Positions 1 to 5,321 of a stretch of 7,651 bases of DNA are shown in pieces. Source of the stretch: an uncultured Oscillospiraceae bacterium (GTDB lineage Bacteria > Bacillota > Clostridia > Oscillospirales > Acutalibacteraceae); contig USLV01000050.1 in the NCBI GenBank assembly GCA_900555705.1, positions 1-7,651 on the forward strand, given 5' to 3'. Made by a program: the position numbers and the translations under genes. Each line of letters starts with the position of its first letter. Positions within the stretch are counted from its first letter, which is position 1. The notes under the pieces were generated by a model, which was not told the DNA's origin, searched no databases, and worked only from the letters and a program-made list of their open reading frames with translations.

Positions 1-31
1 GTCGGCAGCTTCAGATGTATATAAGAGACAG
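1..31. other. Residual Nextera transposase adapter (assembly artefact)
   Basis: Bases 1-31 match the Illumina Nextera read-1 adapter followed by the Tn5 mosaic end, ending in TATAAGAGACAG, with mismatches only at position 10 (T for G) and position 19 (A for G). Read in frame 2 the stretch gives SAASDVYKRQ, the peptide this adapter leaves in databases. The genomic sequence therefore starts at about base 32 and the window begins at a physical contig end. This is seen directly and compared with the known adapter from memory. Confidence 0.95.
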
Positions 32-78
32 GTGGTGACACCATATGAACGAGCCTGAATCATAGCCCGCCGGTTTTC

Positions 79-98
79 AAACGGATTGCCCGTTTTTT
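79..98 (+). terminator. Weak candidate intrinsic terminator of a missing upstream gene
   Basis: AAACGG (79-84) can pair with CCGTTT (90-95) around a 5-nt loop, and the run of six T (93-98) follows. The stem is only 6 bp, so this is tentative. In the interval 32-176 an open frame continuing from the adapter stops at TGA 56-58; it could be the tail of an upstream gene lost at the contig end, but only eight genomic codons remain and no family can be named. I saw no convincing promoter in 99-176. Confidence 0.3.
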
Positions 99-176
99 CC
101 TGTATGAAGCCTTGTCTCGCCGGACATGCTACCCCTGTCGTCTTATGACGCAGAAAGACAGAGGGGTGTTCACCGG

Positions 177-608
177 ATGCGGAGACTGAAACGGATGAAA
201 TGCAGCGCATGCCTGTTTGTGATCGGCGGGCTTGCCTATAACCTGATTGAAATCCTGTGGCGCGGCTACAGTCATTGGACCATGTTTTGTGTCGGCGGCC
301 TCTGCTTCCATTTGATCGGTCGGATCCAGAGTCGCTGCCGGAAATGGCGGCTGCTCTATCGCTGCATGCTCTGCTCGGCCGGTATCACGACGGTGGAATT
401 TTTGAGCGGCTGTCTGGTCAACCTGCGCTGGAAGATGGATGTCTGGGACTATAGCAGCCTGCCCGGCAACCTGCTCGGTCAGGTCTGTATTCTCTACACC
501 CTGATCTGGGGCGGAATCAGCGCGTTTGCCATGCCGCTGTATGATAAATGCCGAGGCCTTGTGGAAGGCCTCGGCACCAGACGGCAGCATCTCTCCGAAC
601 GCTCATAA
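177..608 (+). CDS. Small membrane protein, CmpB-like putative ABC transporter permease family (PF06541)
   Basis: This encodes about 143 residues with four hydrophobic segments near residues 11-27, 35-49, 62-81 and 98-119. The ATG at 177 is preferred because GAGGGG (161-166) lies 10 nt upstream; an in-frame ATG at 126 has no ribosome binding site, and ATG 195 is another option. Family-like features are IEILWRG (24-30) followed by SHW (32-34), GG (40-41), a membrane-embedded Glu74, the WDYS motif (90-93) and GNLLGQVC (98-105). This pattern fits the family called 'putative ABC-transporter type IV', which is common in Clostridia and whose transport role is unproven. No ATPase gene is adjacent, so the family name should not be read as proof of an ABC system. 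The last 20 or so codons form a polar tail that also encodes the hairpin 549-576, and the gene ends 6 bp inside the convergent nth gene. Confidence 0.8.
   Translation: MRRLKRMKCSACLFVIGGLAYNLIEILWRGYSHWTMFCVGGLCFHLIGRIQSRCRKWRLLYRCMLCSAGITTVEFLSGCLVNLRWKMDVWDYSSLPGNLLGQVCILYTLIWGGISAFAMPLYDKCRGLVEGLGTRRQHLSERS
539..576 (-). terminator. Intrinsic terminator of nth, inside the convergent coding sequence
   Basis: A perfect 12-bp stem, TGCCGAGGCCTT (549-560) and AAGGCCTCGGCA (565-576), closes a 4-nt loop. On the - strand it is followed at once by TTTAT, and it begins 26 nt past the nth stop codon, which is the layout of a rho-independent terminator. On the + strand no T-run follows it. The T-run is short, so termination may be incomplete. 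Confidence 0.65.
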
Positions 609-1232
609 TTTTTTTGCGCAGATATCCGCGAGGGGACAGCCCTCACATTTCGGCGACCGGGCGGAGCAGACCTCCCGCCCAAACAGCACCAGCCGATGAC
701 AGAAATTGTTGCTCTCCTCCGGCGGCAGCAGCTTCCGCAGCGCCAGCTCCACTTTGTGAGGATCCTTTGTGGCACAGAGGCCAAGCCGATTGGAAATGCG
801 GATACAATGGGTATCCGCCACCACAACGCCCGGCACGCCATAGACATCCCCGCAGACGAGATTGGCGGTCTTTCGGCCGACACCGGGGAGACGGAGCATT
901 TCGTCCACTGTGTTCGGGATCACTCCATCGTATTCATCCCGCAGCATGGCCGCCATCCCGACGATATCCCGGGCCTTCATCTTAAAAAAACCACAGGACC
1001 GGATATAGGGTTCGACCTCCTCCGGTGTGGCCTCCGCGAACGCGTCGATATCCGGAAAACGCGCGAACAGCGCCGGTGTCACCATATTGACCCGGGCGTC
1101 GGTGCACTGCGCGGAGAGCCGGACGGAAACCAGCAGCTGGAAAGGATCCCCGGCCTCCAGCGAGCAGACGCCGTCCGGATACCGCCCCTTCAGCCGTTCA
1201 ACCGCCAGAAGGGCGGTTTCTTTTTTATTCAT
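603..1232 (-). CDS. nth: Endonuclease III (DNA glycosylase/AP lyase)
   Basis: Endonuclease III removes oxidised pyrimidines from DNA and cleaves the abasic site by beta-elimination in base-excision repair. The 209-residue product has the usual family length. Visible motifs are LSAQCTD (39-45), the helix-hairpin-helix LPGVGRKTAN (115-124) with catalytic Lys121, and ADTH (139-142) with catalytic Asp140. The C-terminal 4Fe-4S cluster ligands are Cys189, Cys196, Cys199 and Cys205, in the same C-X6-C-X2-C-X5-C spacing as the E. coli enzyme. The ATG start (1230-1232 on the - strand) is preceded by AAAAGGAG (complement of 1243-1250) at 10 nt. It has its own promoter and ends in a 6-bp convergent overlap with the membrane-protein gene. 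All key residues are intact, so it should be functional. Confidence 0.97.
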   Translation of the reverse strand: MNKKETALLAVERLKGRYPDGVCSLEAGDPFQLLVSVRLSAQCTDARVNMVTPALFARFPDIDAFAEATPEEVEPYIRSCGFFKMKARDIVGMAAMLRDEYDGVIPNTVDEMLRLPGVGRKTANLVCGDVYGVPGVVVADTHCIRISNRLGLCATKDPHKVELALRKLLPPEESNNFCHRLVLFGREVCSARSPKCEGCPLADICAKKL

Positions 1233-1267
1233 GGGGAATCGACTCCTTTTGACAGTGACTTTTTTTC

Positions 1268-1296
1268 AGCATACCACGCTTCGAAGCCGCTGTCAA
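1268..1296 (-). promoter_or_regulatory. SigmaA-type promoter of nth
   Basis: On the - strand TTGACA (complement of 1291-1296) is followed after exactly 17 bp by TATGCT (complement of 1268-1273). The -35 box is a perfect consensus and the -10 matches four of six. The start codon lies about 36 nt beyond the -10 box. The -35 box overlaps the stop codon of the upstream gene, so nth can be transcribed independently of it. Confidence 0.8.
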
Positions 1297-1556
1297 TCGT
1301 CGTTTTTCCGAAGAGCCAGATCGGCAATCAATGCTGCGATCACGCCGACCGTCAGTACCGCCGGGGCCGCTTCAGCGAATCCCCGGATATAGCGGAGCGC
1401 CAGAAGGTAGTCCGGCAAAAAAGGCAGCGCGGCATAGAGCAGCATGGCCGACAGGCAGAGCACAACCGTCAGTTGGCAGCAGCCATGCAGCACGTTTTGC
1501 GAAAATTTATGCAGCTGGGCGAGTTGCCGAACAGCACCGGTCAGTTTTTGCCGCAT
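1293..1556 (-). CDS. Hypothetical two-helix membrane protein
   Basis: I do not recognise this 87-residue protein. A basic, amphipathic N-terminus (residues 1-25, with Arg2, Lys4, Arg10 and Lys17) precedes two hydrophobic segments, about residues 27-47 and 61-81, and a charged tail (RKNDD). The likely topology is both ends on the cytoplasmic side with a short outer loop containing PFLPDY (45-50). The ATG start has AAAGGAG 8 nt upstream (the CTCCTTT around 1566-1572 on the + strand), which supports real translation. Upstream lie a - strand promoter and an inverted repeat shared with the divergent isomerase gene. It lies directly upstream of nth in the same direction, but nth has its own promoter, so a functional link is not implied. 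It could be a lineage-specific small membrane protein. Confidence 0.6.
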   Translation of the reverse strand: MRQKLTGAVRQLAQLHKFSQNVLHGCCQLTVVLCLSAMLLYAALPFLPDYLLALRYIRGFAEAAPAVLTVGVIAALIADLALRKNDD

Positions 1557-1588
1557 GGGAACATCTCCTTTCCTTTGCGTATAGACTA

Positions 1589-1597
1589 TGCTATACT
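1589..1597 (+). promoter_or_regulatory. Candidate extended -10 promoter toward the isomerase gene
   Basis: TGCTATACT is an extended -10 element (TGn followed by a -10 matching five of six). No good -35 is present 16-18 bp upstream (TTTCCT at 1569-1574), so it would depend on the extended -10. A start site would fall near 1604, giving an untranslated leader of about 78 nt to ATG 1682. Confidence 0.4.
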
Positions 1598-1620
1598 GGT
1601 TGATAACACCCAGTATAGCA
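1589..1620. repeat. 11-bp perfect inverted repeat in a divergent promoter region
   Basis: TGCTATACTGG (1589-1599) and CCAGTATAGCA (1610-1620) are exact inverted copies around a 10-nt spacer. Each arm contains an extended -10 element, one on each strand, so the repeat spans the core of both promoters. It could be an operator for a dimeric repressor or simply the product of two similar promoters. No T-run follows, so it is not a terminator. Confidence 0.75.
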
Positions 1621-1640
1621 AGCGGTAGCCTCGTTCACAA
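1612..1640 (-). promoter_or_regulatory. Candidate promoter of the 87-aa membrane protein gene
   Basis: On the - strand TTGTGA (complement of 1635-1640) and TATACT (complement of 1612-1617) are 17 bp apart, and TGC precedes the -10 to make an extended -10 element. Initiation would be near 1605, about 48 nt before the start codon. The -10 matches the consensus in five of six positions and the -35 in four of six. Confidence 0.55.
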
Positions 1641-1681
1641 GCGGGAGATTGCTGGCAATTTTCGAAAAGGAGCGTATGCAT

Positions 1682-2476
1682 ATGGTGATCGGCGCGTCAA
1701 CCTCCAACCTCTATCCGGAACGGACAGAGAAGGCGCTGGAGCAGCTTCTCAAGCTTGGCTTTCACGAATTGGAGGTTTTTCTCAACACCGAATCCGAACT
1801 CAGTGAAGACTACATCCATGCCATGCGGGAACGAGCGGATGCTGCCGGTGCCCGTATTCGTGCGGTACATCCCTACAGCTCCTTTATGGAACCCTATCTG
1901 CTGTTTTCCGTCTATGAGCGGCGGACAGAGGACGGGCTGCGGTTTTATGAACGCCTGTTTGCGACTGCCGCGACGCTCGGTGCGGACTATCTTGTTCTGC
2001 ATGGAGACCGGTTGGACAGCAGTCTGCCGTCCGAGGAGTTCGCGGAGCGGTATTCCCGGTTATATGAGAGCGGCAGGCGACAGGGAATAACGCTTTTGCA
2101 GGAAAATGTGGCGCGCTTTCGTTCGCGGACGCCGGATTTTGTACGCGAGATGCGACGGCTGCTCGGGGAACGGGCACAGTTTGTGCTGGATGTGAAGCAA
2201 TGTGCCAGAAGCGGCGTCGCTGTGGCCGATATGCTTGAGGCGATGGAGGGAGCAATCCGGCATGTACACATCAGCGATCATGATGCGACACACGACTGCC
2301 TGCTGCCGGGCCGGGGGACAATGGACTATCCGGCGCTGTTTGCCGCGTTGGCGGCGGGTGGTTTTGACGGCTCGGTGATGCTCGAGCTGTATCGGGAAAA
2401 CTACGGCCGTCCGGAGGAACTTTTGGAGGGGAAGCGGCATCTCGAAGGTGTTTTCACCTCGTTGTGGCCGGTTTGA
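1682..2476 (+). CDS. Sugar phosphate isomerase/epimerase-like TIM-barrel protein
   Basis: The product is a 264-residue member of the xylose isomerase-like / AP-endonuclease-2 superfamily (PF01261), soluble and probably cytoplasmic. The start ATG 1682 is chosen because AAGGAG (1667-1672) sits 9 nt upstream; ATG 1676 would leave only 3 nt. The expected barrel strands with metal ligands are visible: Glu31 (ELEVF), His63 (AVHPYSS), His107 (LVLHGDR), Glu141 (LLQENV), Asp170 (FVLDVKQ), His196 (HVHISD) and Glu235 (MLELY). The PGRGTMDY loop (209-216) is also typical. These residues imply a divalent-metal site used for sugar isomerisation or epimerisation. Members of this fold include endonuclease IV, IolE/IolI and tagatose epimerases; the length and motifs favour the sugar branch, but the substrate is unknown. 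No sugar transport, kinase or inositol gene is adjacent. It is divergent from the 87-aa membrane protein and upstream of nrdR, which has a separate promoter. Confidence 0.85.
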   Translation: MVIGASTSNLYPERTEKALEQLLKLGFHELEVFLNTESELSEDYIHAMRERADAAGARIRAVHPYSSFMEPYLLFSVYERRTEDGLRFYERLFATAATLGADYLVLHGDRLDSSLPSEEFAERYSRLYESGRRQGITLLQENVARFRSRTPDFVREMRRLLGERAQFVLDVKQCARSGVAVADMLEAMEGAIRHVHISDHDATHDCLLPGRGTMDYPALFAALAAGGFDGSVMLELYRENYGRPEELLEGKRHLEGVFTSLWPV

Positions 2477-2485
2477 TAAAAAATC

Positions 2486-2514
2486 TTGCACTTTTTCACG
2501 GAACATGTTATACT
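2486..2514 (+). promoter_or_regulatory. SigmaA-type promoter of nrdR
   Basis: TTGCAC (2486-2491) and TATACT (2509-2514) are separated by 17 bp; each box matches the consensus in at least four positions. It begins 9 nt after the isomerase stop codon, so nrdR can be expressed alone. I saw no clear NrdR box near it. Confidence 0.75.
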
Positions 2515-2562
2515 CTATGTAGACTTCAACAATGCGGAATCTGCTATAGGAAGTGATAAGCC

Positions 2563-3015
2563 GTGAAATGTCCGTTTTGTGGGTATACGGAGAGCAAGGT
2601 GATCGATTCCCGACCGACCGACGAGGATGCGCGAATCCGCCGTCGCCGGGAATGCCTCGGCTGCGGAAAACGCTTTACGACCTATGAAATCATTGAGAGC
2701 CTGCCTGTCATTGTGGTGAAAAAGGACAAATCACGCGAGGCGTTTGATCGCGCCAAGCTTCTCGGCGGTCTGCTGCGCGCCTGCGAAAAGCGGCCGGTTT
2801 CGGTGGAAACGTTGGAGCACGCAGTGGATACCATTGAGGCAAAGCTCCAGAATTCGCTCGAGCGGGAGATTCCTTCTGTGCAGATCGGCGAATACGCCAT
2901 GGAGGCGCTCAAGGAGATCGATGAGGTGGCCTATGTCCGCTTCGCATCGGTCTACCGACAGTTTACCGATATCAACAGCTTCCATGAGGAGATCAGCAAA
3001 CTGATCCATAAATAA
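2563..3015 (+). CDS. nrdR: Transcriptional repressor NrdR of ribonucleotide reductase genes
   Basis: NrdR senses ATP/dATP through an ATP-cone and represses ribonucleotide reductase operons through paired NrdR boxes. The 150-residue length is standard. The N-terminal zinc ribbon has Cys3, Cys6, Cys31 and Cys34 (CPFC and CLGC), followed by the basic stretch IRRRR (25-29) and the FTTYE motif (38-42). The ATP-cone covers about residues 49-139 and begins with VIVVKKDKSREAFDRAKL. Translation starts at GTG 2563, since AGGAAGTGA (2548-2556) stands at the proper distance and any later start would lose the first zinc cysteines. No ribonucleotide reductase gene is in the window, so its targets are elsewhere. 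It is a monocistronic unit with its own promoter and a strong terminator. Confidence 0.98.
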   Translation: MKCPFCGYTESKVIDSRPTDEDARIRRRRECLGCGKRFTTYEIIESLPVIVVKKDKSREAFDRAKLLGGLLRACEKRPVSVETLEHAVDTIEAKLQNSLEREIPSVQIGEYAMEALKEIDEVAYVRFASVYRQFTDINSFHEEISKLIHK

Positions 3016-3025
3016 CAGCATGTGG

Positions 3026-3057
3026 AAAACCGGGGCCTGAGAGGCCCCGGTTTTTTT
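3026..3057 (+). terminator. Strong intrinsic terminator of nrdR
   Basis: ACCGGGGCCT (3029-3038) pairs with AGGCCCCGGT (3042-3051) around a 3-nt loop, and flanking A/T pairs extend the stem to 13 bp. A run of seven T follows (3051-3057). It begins 10 nt past the nrdR stop codon and separates nrdR from the MarR-ABC operon. Confidence 0.95.
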
Positions 3058-3065
3058 ATTGGGAT

Positions 3066-3094
3066 TTGACAGGTCTCCCAGAATATGGTAGGAT
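3066..3094 (+). promoter_or_regulatory. SigmaA-type promoter of the MarR-ABC exporter operon
   Basis: A perfect TTGACA (3066-3071) is followed after 17 bp by TAGGAT (3089-3094; four of six). Transcription should start near 3101, directly before the palindrome 3106-3119. It starts only 8 nt past the end of the nrdR terminator T-run. Confidence 0.85.
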
Positions 3095-3105
3095 ATTTGC
3101 ATATG

Positions 3106-3119
3106 GTTGCGCGCGCAAC
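3106..3119. promoter_or_regulatory. Probable MarR operator, 14-bp perfect palindrome
   Basis: GTTGCGCGCGCAAC is an exact palindrome between the predicted transcription start and the ribosome binding site (3124-3131) of the MarR gene. MarR proteins bind as dimers to palindromes of this length, often in their own promoter. The TTGC..GCAA ends resemble sites of some Firmicute MarR proteins. Autoregulation, with co-repression of the two ABC genes, is the likely role; this is inferred from position. Confidence 0.75.
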
Positions 3120-3135
3120 GATCGGAGGGGGATAC

Positions 3136-3585
3136 ATGGAATCACTGATGCGATATATCAAGCGGATTTCCCGCTGCTTTACACTCTATCGCGGCAGACA
3201 ACTGGAGGAGACCGGCATCAACGGCTATCAGCACTCCTATCTGCTGCTGATCTGTGACCGGCCCGGCATCTCACAGGAGCAGCTTGCCGAGCGGTTGTAT
3301 GTCAACAAAAGCAACGTCACCCGCCAGCTCGCGTCGCTGGAGCAGGGAGGATTTATCCGGCGGGAAGCGGATCCCGTCGATCGCCGGCAGCTCCGGGTCT
3401 ATCCTACCGAGCGGGCCGAGGCGCTGATTCCGGCAATCCGCCGGATCATTGTCGACTGGAACGATGAGCTGCTCGCGGGACTCTCGGACACGGAACGGAA
3501 GCAGCTCTTTGCGCTGCTGCGGCTGATGGCACAGCGGGCGGCTGAGCGCACCGGCGCAAAAGAGGGGGAGAAGAGGAAACTATGA
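3136..3585 (+). CDS. MarR-family transcriptional regulator
   Basis: The 149-residue product has a MarR winged helix-turn-helix. The N-terminal dimerisation helix is about residues 1-22. The DNA-binding part runs from GISQEQLAERL (44-54) through the recognition helix NKSNVTRQLASLEQ (57-70) to the beta-wing, which carries the hallmark DPVDRR (79-84). C-terminal helices (95-138) complete the dimer interface. ATG 3136 is the start because GGAGGGGG (3124-3131) precedes it; a longer reading frame from 3085 would start inside the promoter and is not used. The gene ends in an ATGA overlap with the first ABC gene, so the three genes are probably translated together. It most likely represses this operon through the palindrome at 3106-3119 and is released by a small ligand, perhaps a pump substrate. 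The ligand cannot be deduced. Confidence 0.93.
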   Translation: MESLMRYIKRISRCFTLYRGRQLEETGINGYQHSYLLLICDRPGISQEQLAERLYVNKSNVTRQLASLEQGGFIRREADPVDRRQLRVYPTERAEALIPAIRRIIVDWNDELLAGLSDTERKQLFALLRLMAQRAAERTGAKEGEKRKL

Positions 3586-5321
3586 AGCGGGTCTTTGGCT
3601 ATCTGCGTCCCTATGCACTGCGTATTACGCTGGGGATGATCATCAAATTCATCGGCACCATCATGGATCTGCTGCTGCCTTGGATCCTTGCGTATATCAT
3701 CGACGAGTTGGTGCCGGAGCTGCAGCAGAGTGGCATGTATACGCCGCTGTTTCTCTGGGGCGGCGCGATGCTGCTCTGCTCGGCCGTCGCGCTGTTCGGC
3801 AATATCATCGCCAACCGGATGGCCTCCCGCGTGGCACGGAATACGACCGAACGGCTACGGCACGATCTCTTTTCCCGGATCATGCGCCTATCCTGTCGCC
3901 AGACAGACGAGTTCACGATCCCATCGCTCGAATCCCGCCTGACCACAGATACATATAACGTCCACCAGATGCTCGGCATGATGCAGCGGTTGGGCATCCG
4001 GGCGCCGATCCTGCTGACCGGTGGTGTGATGGTCACCTGGAAGCTGGAGCCGGTGTTGACGCTGGTGCTGCTGTCGGTGCTGCCGCTGATCGGCTTTACC
4101 GTTTACTGCATCTCCCGAAAAGGGGTACCGCTTTACACAGAGCTGCAGCGTTCGGTCGACCGGATGGTGCGGAAGGTGCGCGAGAGCGCATCCGGCATCC
4201 GCGTCATCAAGGCATTGTCAAAAACCAATTTTGAAAAGGCGTCATTTGAAGCGGTCAACAATGAGGTCGTTGCGAAGGAGACGCGGGCAGCCACCACGAT
4301 GGCGACAAGCAACCCGCTGATGAATCTGTTTTTGAATCTTGGGCTGACACTGGTCATCGTTGTCGGCGCGTTTCGCGTCAACGACGGCTTGACCAAACCC
4401 GGCACCATCATCGCCTTTCTCAGCTACTTCACCATCATTCTTAACGCCATGCTGTCCATCACCCGCATGTTCGTCATGTATTCCAAAGGCAGCGCCTCAG
4501 CGGGACGTATATGCGAGGTACTGGATACGCCGGAGGATCTGCTTCTGCTTCCGGCGGATATGAATCAACCGGCCGAGCGGGAGCATGTCGTGTTCGAGCA
4601 TGTGTCGTTTTCCTATAGTGGCCGAACCGGGACGCTGCACGACATTCATTTTTCCCTGAAGCGCGGGGAGACGCTCGGCATCATCGGCGCCACCGGCAGC
4701 GGCAAAAGCACACTTCTGCGGTTGCTGCTGCGGTTCTATGACCCGGATAAAGGAGAAATTCGCATTGCGGGACGGGATGTCCGCAGTATACCGCCGGAGA
4801 AGCTGTATCAAAAATTCGGCGTCGCTTTTCAGCACGATTTCCTTTTTGCCGATTCGATCGCGGAGAACATCCGCTTCGGCCGCGCACTCTCGGATGAGGA
4901 GTTGGCCGCTGCTGCCGCCGACGCGCAGGCTGCTCCCTTTATTGAAGAACTGGCGGATGGCTATTCCCATCTGCTGACGGCCAGGGGAACCAATCTGAGC
5001 GGTGGGCAGAAGCAGCGGCTGTTGATCGCCCGGGCTCTGGCGGATACCCCGGAGATTCTGCTGCTCGACGATTCCTCCAGCGCGCTGGACTATGCGACCG
5101 ACGCACGGCTGCGGCAGGCGATTCGGGCGCGCGGCTGCGGTGCGACGACGATTCTCGTCGCCCAGCGGGTCAGTTCGATCCGACACGCCGATCACATTCT
5201 GATACTCGAAAATGGGCGGATGCTCGGCTACGGCACCCATGAGGAGCTGCTGCGCTCCTGTGCGAGCTATCGCGAAATTGCACAGTCCCAGATGGGAGCG
5301 GGAGGTGAGGACATTGCGTAA
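3582..5321 (+). CDS. ABC exporter half-transporter with a degenerate ATP site (heterodimer subunit 1)
   Basis: The product is 579 residues with the exporter layout of six membrane helices (about 13-40, 53-78, 141-160, 161-178, 243-265, 274-298) fused to one ATPase domain (about 335-575). The nucleotide-binding motifs are the A-loop Tyr345, Walker A GATGSGKST (369-377, Lys375), Q-loop Gln417, signature LSGGQ (472-476), Walker B ending Asp496 and D-loop SALD (500-503). Two catalytic residues are altered: the Walker B glutamate is Asp497 (LLLDDSS) and the switch histidine is Gln528 (LVAQRVSS). The same changes mark the non-catalytic subunit of heterodimeric exporters such as TM287/288. The start ATG 3582 overlaps the MarR stop by four bases, and the end overlaps the next ABC gene by 8 nt. 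It should pair with the following protein in the cytoplasmic membrane as a drug or lipid-like substrate exporter. Confidence 0.95.
   Translation: MKRVFGYLRPYALRITLGMIIKFIGTIMDLLLPWILAYIIDELVPELQQSGMYTPLFLWGGAMLLCSAVALFGNIIANRMASRVARNTTERLRHDLFSRIMRLSCRQTDEFTIPSLESRLTTDTYNVHQMLGMMQRLGIRAPILLTGGVMVTWKLEPVLTLVLLSVLPLIGFTVYCISRKGVPLYTELQRSVDRMVRKVRESASGIRVIKALSKTNFEKASFEAVNNEVVAKETRAATTMATSNPLMNLFLNLGLTLVIVVGAFRVNDGLTKPGTIIAFLSYFTIILNAMLSITRMFVMYSKGSASAGRICEVLDTPEDLLLLPADMNQPAEREHVVFEHVSFSYSGRTGTLHDIHFSLKRGETLGIIGATGSGKSTLLRLLLRFYDPDKGEIRIAGRDVRSIPPEKLYQKFGVAFQHDFLFADSIAENIRFGRALSDEELAAAAADAQAAPFIEELADGYSHLLTARGTNLSGGQKQRLLIARALADTPEILLLDDSSSALDYATDARLRQAIRARGCGATTILVAQRVSSIRHADHILILENGRMLGYGTHEELLRSCASYREIAQSQMGAGGEDIA
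5301..5316 (+). promoter_or_regulatory. Ribosome binding site and TTG start of the second ABC gene
   Basis: GGAGGTGAGG (5301-5310) precedes the TTG at 5314-5316 with 8 nt between GGAGG and the start. No ATG lies in the frame nearby, and the preceding gene stops at 5319-5321, so the genes overlap by 8 nt. This site decides the start and suggests translational coupling that would keep the two subunits near equal amounts. Confidence 0.7.

Noticed and set aside
126..176. Longer N-terminus for the first membrane protein from ATG 126
   Set aside because: No ribosome binding site precedes 126, the extra residues are polar and unlike the family, and ATG 177 has GAGGGG at a good distance.
609..615. 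Run of seven T after the first membrane protein as its own terminator
   Set aside because: No stable hairpin directly precedes it; the run is the complement of the Lys-Lys codons at the end of nth.
696..1628. Long + strand reading frame of 310 codons
   Set aside because: It lies antisense to nth and the 87-aa gene, its translation is rich in His, Arg and Gln with no recognisable motif, and nth is unmistakable on the other strand. It reflects GC-rich codon bias.
2500..2562. NrdR box for autoregulation near the nrdR promoter
   Set aside because: ACAT and ATGT flank the -10 region, but the A/T-rich ACACTATATATAGTGT-like pattern and the paired arrangement are missing.
4497..5240. Long - strand reading frame of 247 codons
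   Set aside because: It is antisense to the ATPase domain of the first ABC gene, has no motif and no ribosome binding site of note.
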